A model generated the notes under the pieces. It made no database searches and had not been told where the DNA came from. It saw only the letters and a list, made by a program, of their open reading frames with translations. Below, in pieces: positions 1 to 10,500 of a stretch of 64,000 nt of DNA (positions within the stretch are counted from its first letter, which is position 1; every line of letters begins with the position of its first letter). Made by a program: the position numbers and the translations under genes. Origin of the DNA: Rhabdophis nuchalis (taxonomy: Eukaryota > Chordata > Lepidosauria > Squamata > Natricidae); NCBI GenBank assembly GCA_039707465.1, contig CM077648.1:16013119-16077118 (forward strand), written 5' to 3'.

Positions 1-732
1 ATAATTACTTAGAATGAAGGACTTTGGAAGATATTTACTTTTCTGTGGGAAGATTAAAAGTGGATATTATGATAGCATTCTTTAAGTATATGAAGAATTG
101 TCATAAGAAAAAGGCCTTAATCTTAAACATCGCAAAATGTAGGGCACAATATCATGGCCTGAAGTTAAAGGAGAGTTTCAATGGGCACAAAACAGAATAG
201 AAAATTGTCTCTAGAGACATTCACAATCTGTGTTGTGACCGGCCAAATATTCTCATTTGCTTGTATGAGGATAGTGCTGGAATTTGATCTCCTTAACTTT
301 CATCTAAAAAAAGTAAAAAGCGCTACACAATTTTCAGCAAATGAACTATCAGTGTCAATAATTACTTACTAATTTTTCATTTTTACTTCTTTGAATTCAG
401 AGAGTGTCTAAGAGAAGAGTATTAATTTGGTAGAAAATGAGGAAATTTACAGGTAGAATATTCACATTGCTGGTTTAAGTCAATGTATCTCAACCCCAGC
501 AACTTTCAGACTATGGACTTTAATTCCCAGAATTTAAGCGTACACATCTTAAAGATGCTGAAGTTGACCACTGGTCCAGGTAATGCTATTCCAACCCCTC
601 TGTTCAATTATCCATAATTCAGATTAGAGACAATCCATACTACTGTTTAGAATTGTGGGACAAGACAAGGAGTATGTGCAGCTAAATCAAATACTTCTAA
701 ATCTCTTCACCTACCTAACAACTAAATCATGA
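1..732. other. FAM13A intron, no gene seen
   Basis: AT-rich sequence with no exon or intact repeat that I can name. About 485-580 looks like a worn fragment of the small MITE family seen at 20500-20590 and 38655-38735. The FAM13A exon expected after 2928 is not visible here, so the window starts inside an intron. Confidence 0.5.
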
Positions 733-785
733 GTATATATATACATACATACATACATACATACATACATACATACATACATACT
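733..785. repeat. (ACAT)n microsatellite
   Basis: About twelve ACAT units preceded by a short AT run. It directly abuts the hammerhead-bearing repeat that follows. Confidence 0.95.
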
Positions 786-965
786 GCTCCTGGAAGCACC
801 AAGCCCGAAGCACCAGCCTGAAGATGATGAATGAGATTTCATCGAAACGTTGTGAAGATACTTCCAATTCTACGCGGGAGAAAACCCGAACAACCAAAGA
901 CCTACATACAAACACCCGCGAAAACCTCAGAAAACATATATATATATATCTCTCTCTCATATTCA
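786..965 (+). mobile_element. Penelope-like element terminal repeat fragment
   Basis: This segment matches 61590-61720 almost base for base: the same GCTCCTGGAAGCACCAAGCC lead, the hammerhead core, then GGGAGAAAACCCGAACAACC and an AT-rich end. Metazoan Penelope-like elements are known to carry hammerhead ribozymes in their terminal repeats, so I assign it there. No reverse transcriptase is present. The family name is inference; the repeat identity between the two sites is seen directly. Confidence 0.65.
805..865 (+). ncRNA. Hammerhead ribozyme motif (type I)
   Basis: The core CTGAAGA (818-824) fits the hammerhead consensus CUGANGA. Stem II pairs GATGAA (826-831) with TTCATC (838-843). GAAAC follows at 844-848 and the cleavage triplet GTT sits at 849-851. 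Outer stem I pairs GAAG (807-810) with CTTC (861-864). GUU is an allowed GUH triplet and may be a CpG-decayed GUC. It lies antisense to FAM13A. Confidence 0.72.
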
Positions 966-1217
966 GAAACTGGCCTTCTCCCTGAAAAAGCGACTCTGGG
1001 TAGTGTATAGATTCTAATCAATATTCCAAACAATTAGCAGTACATTTCAGAAATAAGCTATACTTCTTGCTCTCACTTCTAAAATGTCCTAAAGTGGAAT
1101 TTGCATCAAGCAATGTAATGATTTCAAGAGATTAAGAGAAGCACCATCCATTCTGTAGCCTTTCCAAATTCTTTAAAAAAAAAACTGAAAAAGAAAAAAG
1201 AAAAAAATGTTCTCATT

Positions 1218-1574
1218 TCATCCCTGACTTCTAAAACCACTGTAGAAGAATGCAGTTTTATTCAGATTACCTTTGAAAACAACAAAACAATCCTTTTTGG
1301 AGCAGAGCTGATTAGAATATATAAGGAAATAAAAGTGGCTGGAGGGATTCTTTAGATCTAAGGGAAGAGCATCTAATACACTATCAAACTGTAAAAAGAA
1401 AGTTATATCATCTGGTATATTCCACCACAAATATCCACAGCAGCTGATGGTTTGCATATCAGCTAGTATATTTGAGCCTGCTTTAGAATTCTGAACTGAT
1501 GCAAAAATAGCATGTGGATACAACTTGGCATCGATTCCAAAAGGCTTTGGTCCAGATACATCAAACATTTCCAT
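1218..1574 (-). other. Unassigned 118-codon ORF
   Basis: An open frame with a mixed, not low-complexity, composition. I recognise no domain, no splice signals fit FAM13A phase, and no homologue comes to mind. It may be chance or an old pseudogene fragment. Stretch 966-2096 otherwise shows nothing firm. Confidence 0.12.
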
Positions 1575-2096
1575 GGAGTCACAGAATGTAAGAGTTGGGA
1601 GAGATCACGTACATCATCCAACTCTCTACCCTTGCTAGCTGGGGAATTCTGGGAGTATGCTCCCCATAGAAGGACTCAGGGACTTATTAAGGTATCTTTT
1701 AGCTGATTTGCCAGAAGGGAGACCTTTAAACTGCAAAATGTTAGCAATCAACTGAACACGACAAGTAGAGAGACAAAAAAACATTTCTCTTACTTCTTCT
1801 CTGGGTTATATTCCTGAAAAGAATGTCCAATGGCATCTTTTGCCGTAAAAGTTCAACTCTTGTATTCAAACAGTTTATTAGTTTCTACAGATTAGTTTTC
1901 CCCAGATCAGCGTTCTTCAGATGAGTAACTCAACAGACGTGTTGATTGAGAAGCTACTGTTTGGAGGAGACATCTGAACAGGCTGGGCAAAACTGTCACT
2001 TATCATCCCAGAAACAAGAGGGACAGTCCAAGACAGAAGTAAAACATGCACTCCTGCTGAAATAAGAGCAGTCTCATTCATGCTCAACAAGCAATC

Positions 2097-2317
2097 CTAC
2101 CTTAAGAAGAGGAGAGGAAAAAGGAGAGGGAAAGAAGAAGAAAGGGAAAAGGAGAGGAAGAAATGGAGGGGAAGTAGGAGTAGGAGAGAGGGTAGGAAAG
2201 GGGAGAAGAGGGCAGGAGTGGGGGAGTGGAAGGGGAAGTAGAGAAGGGAAAGGAGAGGAGGAAAGAAGAAAGTAGAGAAGAAGAGAGGGAAGGAAGGAAG
2301 AAATAGGGTAAAATAAG
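2097..2317. repeat. Purine-rich low-complexity tract
   Basis: About 220 bases almost purely G and A, with irregular GGAGAA and GAAGG units. The opposite strand gives a Leu/Pro/Phe-rich frame that is only an artefact of this tract. Confidence 0.9.
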
Positions 2318-2740
2318 ATGGAAGACCGTCTCCTACAGCATACCTCCCACCAACCAGTCCGCTCACACAGAGAGGGTCTCCTCAGGGTCCCGTCGGCTAG
2401 CCAATGCCAGCTGGCGACCCCTAGGGGGAGAGCCTTCTCTGTGGCAGCTCCGGCCCTCTGGAATTACCTTCCCCCCGACCTGCGCACAACCCCGGACCTG
2501 CGCCTCTTCCGCCCGGCCCTTAAAACTCATCTATTTCGTGCGGCCGGCATGGCGTAGCTTTTAATTTTGTTTTTATCAATTGGGTTTTATTAGGGACTTC
2601 TTAGAGCAGGTTTTTGTTTAATCTGTTTTTATTATATTTATTGTACCTGATGTTTTATGTTTTATAATTGCCTGTTCACCGCCCTGAGTCCCGCAAGGGA
2701 GATAGGACGGTATATAAATTTGAATAAACGTAAACGTAAT
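2317..2740 (+). mobile_element. L2-type LINE, 3' end
   Basis: The plus strand encodes the end of an L2 reverse transcriptase ORF, with the family signature GRAFSVAAPALWNYLPPDLR followed by LFRPALKTHLF (frame 2318-2557). A 3' UTR follows with the L2-like end CCGCCCTGAGTCCC and GACGGTATATAAAT, then an AATAAA-like tail. It is 5' truncated and closely related to the longer copy at 46140-47129. Confidence 0.85.
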
Positions 2741-2927
2741 AAACGGCTGTACGGAATGGTAGAAAAGCAATCTTAGTTATATTTTTAACTTTAGGAGGAG
2801 AAAAATTGTTGTTAATGTTAAAAGATTATACATATTATTAATAATAGTTATGAGATTGTATATTTGTGAATGCATGTATGATAAATTTTTTTAAAAACTT
2901 AAAAAAAAAAACCCCAAGCAGTCCTAC

Positions 2928-3072
2928 CATCCCAGTTGTCACTGCACAAGGTTGACAGGTCCAGACGAGGCACTTCTGATATGAAAGTGTCTTCCTGGCC
3001 ATCTATTTCTTGATTCCTCTGCAACTTGACTTCAGGAACGCCGGGATGTTCCTGGATCTTCATATTTGAGCT
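2928..3072 (-). CDS. FAM13A: FAM13A coding exon (MKIQEHP exon)
   Basis: This 145-bp exon encodes SSNMKIQEHPGVPEV..., then ISEVPRLDLSTLCSDNWD, which aligns with the part of mammalian FAM13A reading MKIQEHP and SEVPQSDL. The acceptor is GTTGCAG before base 3072 and the donor is GATG|GTAGGA after base 2928. It starts in phase 0, matching the previous exon (17668-17710), and ends with one base of a split codon. The region lies between the Ser-rich N-terminal part and the C-terminal coiled coils; its own function is unknown. The intron upstream is about 14.6 kb and full of repeats. Confidence 0.92.
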
Positions 3073-3860
3073 CTGCAACACATCCCCCCAAAGCAAAGAA
3101 CAAAAAACCTTTGGCAAAATTCAGTACAAAACGGGAAGCACAGATGTAAATAATCACACGCGCACAAAAACCAAAACAGTCCTTTCTGTATAGGCAAACT
3201 GAAAAACAGGAGCCTTTTTAGTATCCGGTCTTTTTCGCAATTACTCCCTTCAATGCTCATGGATCACTTACACAAGTGGAAAAAAAAAAAAATCCAAAAC
3301 TTTTGCTCCAAAAACCCCTTCTTGACTAAAGAAACAGAGAAAGGAGCTCAGAAGTTGCTTCATTTCAACTGAGTAAGCGATTGGTTGAGGTTATCCGTGA
3401 ACGGCTTGAAAAGACAAAGGCTGCATTTCCCCCTTAAAGTTCTGAGTTCCCCCAAAAATGCATCACCTAAGAAGAAGCTGCGGTTGCTAAGGCTACAGCG
3501 CCACAAAATCTCTCTTGGAAATTGAGGACACTCCTTGCCTTCCTTCTTCCCTGGAGGAAGTGGAGTTTTCTTGCTGCAGACGGCAGCAGAGCGAAAGGCT
3601 CTCCAGCAAGCTGTGCTGCGGTATAGCTCTCCAAATGCCAGCGGAGTTGCGCTGGCTTGGCTTGCACGTCGTTGGCTTCCTGTGGTTGCTTTCTAGGTGG
3701 GTGTGGGGAAAGCAGGCCTATTTATGGAGGAGCTCTGGGATATTACAAGCCGCTGTTGCGCAAACTGAAATCATAACGGGCTTTGGCATTTAATAACTGG
3801 AAGGGGTAGGGGCCTGCAGAGTAAGCCACAGACCAGGAATGCTTCCCATTCCAACAAATC
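3073..3860. other. FAM13A intron with a GC-richer patch
   Basis: Sequence 3440-3790 is richer in G and C than its surroundings and free of recognised repeats. It holds the palindrome TTGCGCAA at 3756-3763, the ideal C/EBP core, and GTTGCTAAGGCTAC near 3484, which loosely resembles an RFX X-box. A regulatory role is speculation. Confidence 0.3.
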
Positions 3861-3861
3861 T

Positions 3862-3918
3862 TCCTCTCTCTCTCTCTCTGTCTCTGTCTCTGTCTCTGTC
3901 TCTGTCTCTCACTCTCTT
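3862..3918. repeat. (CT)n / (TCTG)n microsatellite
   Basis: CT units followed by repeated CTGTCT blocks, about 55 bases. Confidence 0.95.
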
Positions 3919-4194
3919 CCCAATCCCCAAGCTAAAAACTGCTGAGGAGACGATCTATAATGTACGCTTGAAGAAAGAAACGAAAGCATTTTGCACCGTG
4001 CCCACTCACCAGATACCCGATATGTCCTGTGTGTCTGGACAGATTAAACTCTTCGGCCACTTGTTCCTGGCTTTGTACACTAATACTGTCTGACTTTATG
4101 TTTTGGCCATCAGAGCACACTGTTTGTCATTTGCAAAACGTAGAGAAATTTAATGCACAAGAACTATCAGAGGAACGTGCCCGATGTGGGCAAA

Positions 4195-4265
4195 CACATC
4201 TCCCTGAGTCCCAGAAGGGAGAAGGGCGGTATAGAAATTTAATAAATTAAATTAATTAAATTAAA
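4195..4265 (+). mobile_element. L2-type LINE 3' tail
   Basis: CCCTGAGTCCCAGAAGGGAG, then GGGCGGTATAGAAATTTAAT and TAAAT-like tandem units: the 3' terminus of the L2 family seen at 2317-2740. Confidence 0.75.
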
Positions 4266-4351
4266 CATATAAGGTCTTTACTTGTAACTTGGGGAGAAAA
4301 GAGACAGGGAAGGAAAAATGGCAAGAGAGATTTAGAGATCCTCCCCCCCAC

Positions 4352-4627
4352 CAGGGGTGAAATCCAGCAGATTCTGGAGAACTTGTAGCAGAAATTTTGA
4401 ATAGTTCGGAGAACTGGTAGCGGAAATTTTGAGTAGTTTGGAAAACTGGTAGCAGAAAATTTTGAGTAGTTCGGAGAACCGGCAAATGCCACCTCTGGCT
4501 GGCCCCCGAGTGGGGTGGGAATGGAGATTTTGCAATCTCCTTCCCCTGCCACACCCACCACGCCACACCACGCCCACCAAGCCACGCCCACAGAACCGGT
4601 AGTAAAAAAAATTGAATTTCACTACTG
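4352..4627 (+). mobile_element. hAT-type MITE (GGTGAAATTCA family)
   Basis: Starts CAGGGGTGAAATCCAGCAG and ends GAATTTCACTACTG, giving short terminal inverted repeats. Inside are GAACTGGTAGCGGAAATTTT and GCCACGCCCACC motifs shared with the copies at 7585, 36602, 56219 and 60306. Target duplication is unclear because the flanks are C-runs. Confidence 0.8.
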
Positions 4628-6128
4628 CCCCCTTCTTAATACGATTAGAAAGGGCAGAAATACAGAGTTAAAAGCGAGTTTAACAGACATTATTGTAAAA
4701 ACATGAAAGGCTCACAAAAGGTGCCAGCCAATTTTTAACTGTGATTTCTTTCTTTAGAACAATCAGAATTTATCCATGCGTCTGAAACTCTGTGTAACTC
4801 CCTGCAGTTCTCTCCCCTTCCCCTCCCCCCCGCCCCCATCTGCAGTGGGAACTGTTAAAATTAATCCGCTCTGGAATTTGCCAATATGCTGAATTAAAAG
4901 GATGGTGGGAAATAAAACTGCACTTTGCTCTGTTGATTGTGATGCAAATAATCAGCGCTGCTTTCAGATGGCTGCCTGGAAGTTCAAAAGCAAACGAAAA
5001 CCAAAAAATCTTGAGTAGCACTATTCTATATATATTTATTCAGTCGCTTTATGCTTCCTAGTCTATATATTTAGAAATGCAGCCTAAGTATAAAATTTTG
5101 TCCAGCCAGGTTTAGGGGTAAGGTTTCAGGACGCTGAAATAAAATCTAGATTTCACGTTTGATCCATAAAACTACACACGTTTAAGAAGGTTGCCAGAGC
5201 AGTCCAGCACCAGGAAAGTGACATATAATCAAACCACAGATGTTCTAGAAATCTAAGGAATAATATATTTGTACTAGTGCAGGCTTCATTCTGCCAAACC
5301 AGGTCCAAGAAAAGAAATGAGAGAACAGATTCCACCCAGCGTCCAAAATAGTCCCATTGTCCTTAGGGAAAACATATTCCAATCTCAAATTTCAAAGACA
5401 ACATCCTCACAAATAACATAGCATTTCTTCTGTCTACACTTGTTCTGATAGGCACGTTGCACCATTAACCATGATTTATTCAATGACTACAGTTGGCTAA
5501 ATTCTTATGATACAATAAACAAAACCTTAAGGATAAAGACTCCTCCTTCCAAACCCTCTGCGCACCCTCCCGAAAAACAGACGTTTCGGGAGGCCAAAAA
5601 TAGCCATTTTTGGTGTACAAGACACACCAACTTTTCTACTCTCTTTTAGGAGGGGGGGGGAGTGCGTCTTATACACTGAAAAGTATGGTATATAGTCAGT
5701 GCTATCCCAGGACGCTATTTATGTGTATTGTTTTCATGGATGTTTTAATGTTAATTTTTCTTTACTGGATTCTGAGTTAATTTTATTGGATTGGATTCAT
5801 TATTATGCTATTGTTGTTCTATATTGTGCCTTGGCAAAGGGCCAAATAAATAAATAAATAATAACATTACCGCTAGTTTGCTTAATAGGAGAAGCATGTT
5901 TCCTCTCAAGCTGAATCACTTGGCTTTTTAACCGTTATAAACCCATCCCATTGCACAACTTTTAATTTCCTTTTTTCTCAACTTAACATATATGTACAGC
6001 GTTTGCTGCTCTACGAAATCAAGCATAAAAGAGATGAACATATTGCAACTTTTAAATAAATAAAAAAATCAGTCATTCTTCTTGACTATCATACCTTTAT
6101 TCAAATCATGTTAAGTTAAGAAAACATA
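4628..6128. other. FAM13A intron, mostly unassigned
   Basis: No exon seen. A piece of the TATAAGACGCAC mariner-type MITE lies at about 5590-5690, where GTGCGTCTTATACACTGAAA is readable. A LINE-like tail with AAATAAATAAATAA lies at 5826-5860. The rest is AT-rich and unassigned. Confidence 0.5.
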
Positions 6129-6640
6129 CCATATTTTTCGGAGTATAAGACGCACCTTTTTCCCTCAAAAAAAGAGACTGAAATCTTGGTGCGTCTTATA
6201 CACTGAATGCAGCATTTTTTTGCCTCCTGAAACCCCGCCCCCTGCACCAAAATGGCACTGCATAGCTTTAAGGAAGCTTTCAGAGCGCTCCTGGGGACTG
6301 AGGAGGGCAGAAATGAGCAAAAAATGGGCCGTTTTTTGCTCAATTTTGCCCCCCTGCAGCCTCCAGGAGCACTCTATAAGCCTCCATAAGGCTATCCATG
6401 CCCTTTTTTTTGATGAAAAATGGCCCCGTTTTTGTGAAAAAATTGGCTGGTTTTCCTCATTTTTTGCCCCCCCCCTCCCAGGAGCACTCTAAGGGCTATT
6501 CATGCCCTTTAAAAAAAACGGGCCCGTTTTTGAAAAAAAAACGGGCTGTTTTGGGGACATTTGCAGAACGCAAAAGTTTTTTTTTTTTTTTAAATTGCCT
6601 CTTCAAAACCTTGGTGTGTCTTATACTCCGAAAAATATAG
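6129..6640. mobile_element. Tc1/mariner-type MITE
   Basis: Terminal inverted repeats read CCATATTTTTCGGAGTATAA at the left and TTATACTCCGAAAAATATAG at the right, and both ends are flanked by TA, the Tc1/mariner target duplication. The inside has no transposase, only G/C-rich repeats with long A and T runs. It is related to the copies at 9170 and 44100. Confidence 0.85.
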
Positions 6641-7540
6641 TAACAATTGAAAAGAAAATGTCAGAGTCCACTACAACATGTCCTGTACCCTTTAGCTCTA
6701 CTCTGCTGGGAAGGAAGAACATGACAGCTAAAGGATCATTTGAAGAACAGATTTTGTCATAGGGTATAAATGATCTTCCCTATCCTTCTCTCCTCAAGAC
6801 ACACTGTACCAGGCCATTAATCTCCACTATGCTGTCACCGCTGTAATTTAAAACTACCCAGGATCTTTCAAAGCCAGGCAATAAACTCAGATCAAGAGTG
6901 GTCCAGCTAACACCTCCTAGACACTAGGATCTGCCATTAATAAAAACTCGGATAGATCAATTGAGAAGGTACATTCAGAACATTTATTGAATCAAATATT
7001 TCTAAGGCAACATCCAAATGCTATAATGCACATTCATCAACCTTATGAACACTGATCAATATTAAATCCAACTAAGATCTACCTCAGATTTATATATAAA
7101 ACCACACAATTTCCTAGTAAATCATGGGTGCATTTTTGCCTCGGATGTCATTTAGCAAGGATTTTTGTTGTTGTTTAATAAAAGCTGATCCCCGATTTTA
7201 TGGAGGATTATTTTTCATTCCTGCATCTCGCAAAGCAATGAATAATTCATAAAGACTTTCTGAAGAGTCAATATTTTTGCTTAAATTTAAGGAAGCTGCA
7301 TTCCAAACATACATGGATGGTTCTCTGAACAAATGTATTTTTATTTTTTGCTTCTGATGCTGCTCTCCGAGAATGATGGCGTGCCTATCCGTGGTATCAC
7401 CTTTCTCAATGCTTGTAAGAACAGAGAACAGAGTGGGAAGCTTATAGGATAGCCAAGAATCTCCAGCGCGGGGAAATGATCTGGGGCTGCCAACAAATAA
7501 GGGAGCATATCATAGTCACACTAAACAGCATCTTCAGCTG
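6641..7540. other. FAM13A intron, nothing recognised
   Basis: AT-rich, no exon with FAM13A phase, no repeat that I can name. Confidence 0.4.
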
Positions 7541-7584
7541 TCTATGGAGATTCTCAATCATCCAAGTCATGGTTATCCCAAAGA

Positions 7585-7980
7585 CAGAGGTAGTATTCAG
7601 CAGTTTCTGACCGGTTATGGAGAACCGGCAGCGGAAATGTTCAGCAGTTCGGAGAACCGGCAAATACCACCTCGGGCTGGCTCCACCCCCATCTATTCGC
7701 TGCCTCCCGAGTCCCACCTGATCGGCTGCCTCTTCTTCTGTTGCCCTGCACAGGAGAATGGAGCTGGAAAGCCAGTTAGTGGGATGGGGAGGGAATGGGG
7801 ATTTTACAGTATCCTCGCTCTGGAGTGCAGTGGAAAAGGAGATTTTGCGGTATATCCTTCCCCTGGAATGGGGAGGGAATAGGGGTTTTGCAGTATCCTT
7901 CCCCGGCCACGCCCACCAAGCCAAGCCAAACCACGCCCATGTATGTAACCGGTAGTAAAAAATTTTGAATCACACTACTG
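7585..7980 (+). mobile_element. hAT-type MITE with perfect 8-bp TSD
   Basis: The element begins CAGAGGTAGTATTCAGCAG and ends GAATCACACTACTG. It is flanked by CCCAAAGA on both sides (7577-7584 and 7981-7988), a perfect 8-bp duplication typical of hAT transposition. It sits inside the Penelope-like repeat, so it is the younger insertion. Confidence 0.9.
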
Positions 7981-8071
7981 CCCAAAGATGCTTTTTTTCT
8001 CCCTAAAGGCAACTGGACTTTTTTGTTTTTCCACTGAAAACGTCCCAAAGGTGCTCTTTTGGTTTTCTTTT

Positions 8072-8111
8072 GAAGACATTTCGCTTCTCATTCAAGAAGC
8101 TTCTTCAGTTC
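8072..8111 (-). ncRNA. Hammerhead ribozyme motif, minus strand
   Basis: Read on the minus strand: stem I GAA (8111-8109), core CTGAAGA (8108-8102), stem II GCTTCT with AGAAGC and loop TGAATG, then GAAATGTC (8082-8075) and TTC (8074-8072) closing stem I. The usual GAAAC is GAAAT here, probably CpG decay. This is the only copy found in the same sense as FAM13A transcription. Confidence 0.6.
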
Positions 8112-8156
8112 TGACAGGATAGTGGGGAATGGAAGGATATCCCCAGTATCCTGTCG

Positions 8157-8196
8157 GAGCTGAAGAAGCTTCTTGGATGAGAAGCGAAACGTCTTC
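8157..8196 (+). ncRNA. Hammerhead ribozyme motif, plus strand
   Basis: Stem I GAG (8157-8159), core CTGAAGA (8160-8166), stem II GCTTCT (8168-8173) with AGAAGC (8180-8185), GAAAC (8186-8190), cleavage triplet GTC (8191-8193), and TTC (8194-8196) closing stem I. All conserved core bases are intact. Stem I is only three pairs, so strength in isolation is uncertain. Confidence 0.7.
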
Positions 8197-8328
8197 AAAA
8201 AAACAACAACAACCCCAAGACAGTCCAGTTGCCTCCTGAAAAAGCACCTTTGGGACAACCATGACATGGATGACTGAGAATCTTTACAGACTTCCATTGA
8301 AAACATTTCACTTCTCATCCAAGATTAA

Positions 8329-8360
8329 CTGAGGAAGCTTCTTGGATGAGAAGTGAAATC
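8329..8360 (+). ncRNA. Degenerate hammerhead-like copy
   Basis: CTGAGGA (8329-8335), stem II GCTTCT with AGAAGT, then GAAATC. The cleavage triplet is lost, so it should be inactive. Confidence 0.5.
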
Positions 8361-8390
8361 TGAGAGTATGCCAGTGGGTTCACAGAAAAA

Positions 8391-9169
8391 AAGTGACAAT
8401 AAAGCTTACCTTATCATTAATTTTCTCCAGGTACACCTATAACTAGACAGCCACTATCCTTTCCATTAACTTCCCGAAAAAGCAATATTTACAACTGGCT
8501 GTAACTATCTATATCTTTAAGTTGGTATGTTTTCTAAGAAATCACTTCACTGCCTCTTTCAAGTCGTAATTCCTTTTAGAAGAAGACATCAATGACTCCC
8601 CAAATCAGTCATTGTTTTCCTACTATATCCTAGTCATACTTACACCCCAGTTCCCTATTCTCTGACATCCATCTTTCCACCACTATACTATTCTTTTAAA
8701 AGAATACTATACTTTTCTGTTAAAAGTTAAAGGAAGGAGTATAAAGTAGCTTATTGATCAATATTAAAACTAGCCATTTATCTGCAATATTTTGAAAATT
8801 CTTTATAGACTTTTTGCTGACGCCAAGATTGAAAAGTTTATGTTTTATGGATTTGCTCATAACTAAGGGATGAGATACGGAATGAAATCTGTTTGTAACC
8901 TTATGGCATGAAGAGTTATTAAATTTGTCCATATTTGTAACGACAGTTAGAATTGACTTCTTTATTTCTTTTCTTTTTCTTTAACATATTCTTTCTTTTC
9001 TTTTTTTCTTGCACTTTTTATTATTTCTTACCATTCTTTTTGCTTTAAGTTTCATTTGCATTACTTGTTACTCTGAAACAGAAATCCTTAACCAAATAAG
9101 TAAAACTACCTAGATAGAATCTTAACATTTCTTGATTATGTACTACCCAAGTCACACAATTTTAAGGTA
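8391..9169. other. FAM13A intron, nothing recognised
   Basis: AT-rich sequence with T/C-rich low-complexity DNA near 8960-9020. No exon or repeat named. Confidence 0.4.
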
Positions 9170-9557
9170 CCGTATTTTTCGCAGTATAAGACGCACCAGA
9201 GTATAAGATGGATCAAGATTTTAAAGAGGCAAATTAAAAATAAGTTTTTGCACTCTGCAGATCTCCCAAAAACGGCCCGTTTTTAGTCAAAAAAAAAGGG
9301 CATGCATAGCCTTTAGGAGGCTTATAGAGTGCTCCTAGTGGCTGGGAGCAAAAACAAGTCCATTTTTCATGCATTTTTCCCCTCCCCAACCCCCTGAAGC
9401 ACTCTGCAAGCCTCCTAAAGGCTATGCACGGCCATTTTTGCAAAGGGGGCGGGGTTTTGAGAGGCCAAAACTGCTGTATTCAGTATATAAGACGCACCCA
9501 GATTTTCACCCTCTTTTTTGAGGGAAAAAGGTGTGTCTTATACTCTGAAAAATACGG
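9170..9557. mobile_element. Tc1/mariner-type MITE
   Basis: Begins CCGTATTTTTCGCAGTATAA and ends TTATACTCTGAAAAATACGG, with TA on each side. Internal order resembles 6129-6640 but inverted. No transposase. Confidence 0.88.
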
Positions 9558-10283
9558 TAAATGTTATTGTGCAAAGTAACCAAAAGAGGTGCATTAAAAC
9601 ATGTGGGGAGACAAATAAAACACCTCTCTTTGAATCATTAAAGCACCTATGTCTTTTGCCAAGCGTGAGAGCCTCTGCATCTTTTTCTAATGCTTTGGAC
9701 ATTCCAGATTGTTTATCTTTCCTGGCAATGAAAACATGCGAGAAAATACAAAGATTAGACATAGCAATCAATGATCCAAGAAGCCTTTCCAGTAAAAGCA
9801 TTTATTGAATGTCTCTAGCATTCTGCAATCATGAAAGACAAGAGAATCCCTGGAAACCATATTTATTTATTTATGCCTATGTAAACACTCGGTCAACCTT
9901 GGCTGATTTCAAAAAGCAAGGCTGTGCTGCTTATAGTACTTCAGTGAGAAACTGCCAAGAAACCCAAGGGCTGCAGGCTAGACTGGAAAGTCAGAAAAGC
10001 ATTCCAGAAGGAACAATTTACTGTTGCCTAGAAATCTACACGGGGTGCTCATGAATTTATCACAGATAAACTCAACTCAAAGGGGACAAGACTATATTTA
10101 ACAATGGATTTGGCGACGGAATTAAAAACATTAGGCAGAGCTGTATTCTTGCTAAATATACAGTATCTTGAAATAACCCTCCAATTGTAGCTATTCAACG
10201 GGGACCCATTTACATGGCTGTCATGTGGAGAGGACATTTTTGGAAAGGGAAGAATACAAACTGTCAGATCACAAATGTCTTTC
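9558..10283. other. FAM13A intron, nothing recognised
   Basis: No exon in FAM13A phase and no recognised repeat; open frames here look like chance. Confidence 0.4.
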
Positions 10284-10500
10284 TCCTATTGTAAAGGTTC
10301 CCCTTGTACATATGTGCTAGTCGTTCCGACTCTAGGGGGCAGTGCTCATCTCCTTTTCAAAGCCAAAGAGCCAGCGCTGTTCAAAGATGTCTCCGTGGTC
10401 ATATGGCTGGCATGACTAAACACCAAAGGCGCATGGAACGCTGTGACCTTCCCACCAAAGGTGGTTCCTATTTTTCTACTTGCATTTTTACATGCTTTCG
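10284..10500 (-). mobile_element. Sauria-type SINE, 3' half
   Basis: Read on the minus strand it contains GGAACGACTAGCACATATGT and ends in GGGGAACCTTTAC, the Bov-B-like tail with an ACCTTT end. It is the 3' half of one SINE whose tRNA-like head lies at 12506-12660; the L1-type insertion separates them. Confidence 0.85.

Larger units (their letters stand above)
7541..8390. mobile_element. Penelope-like inverted repeat with hammerheads
   Basis: A minus-strand half (up to about 8121) and a plus-strand half (from about 8147) form a long inverted repeat. Each half has a hammerhead and the same flank TCCAGTTGCC...GCACCTTTGGGACA. The left half is split by the hAT MITE at 7585-7980. A third, worn hammerhead copy ends the block at 8329-8360. 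Related pieces lie at 38735, 49640 and 52890. No coding sequence is left. Confidence 0.65.
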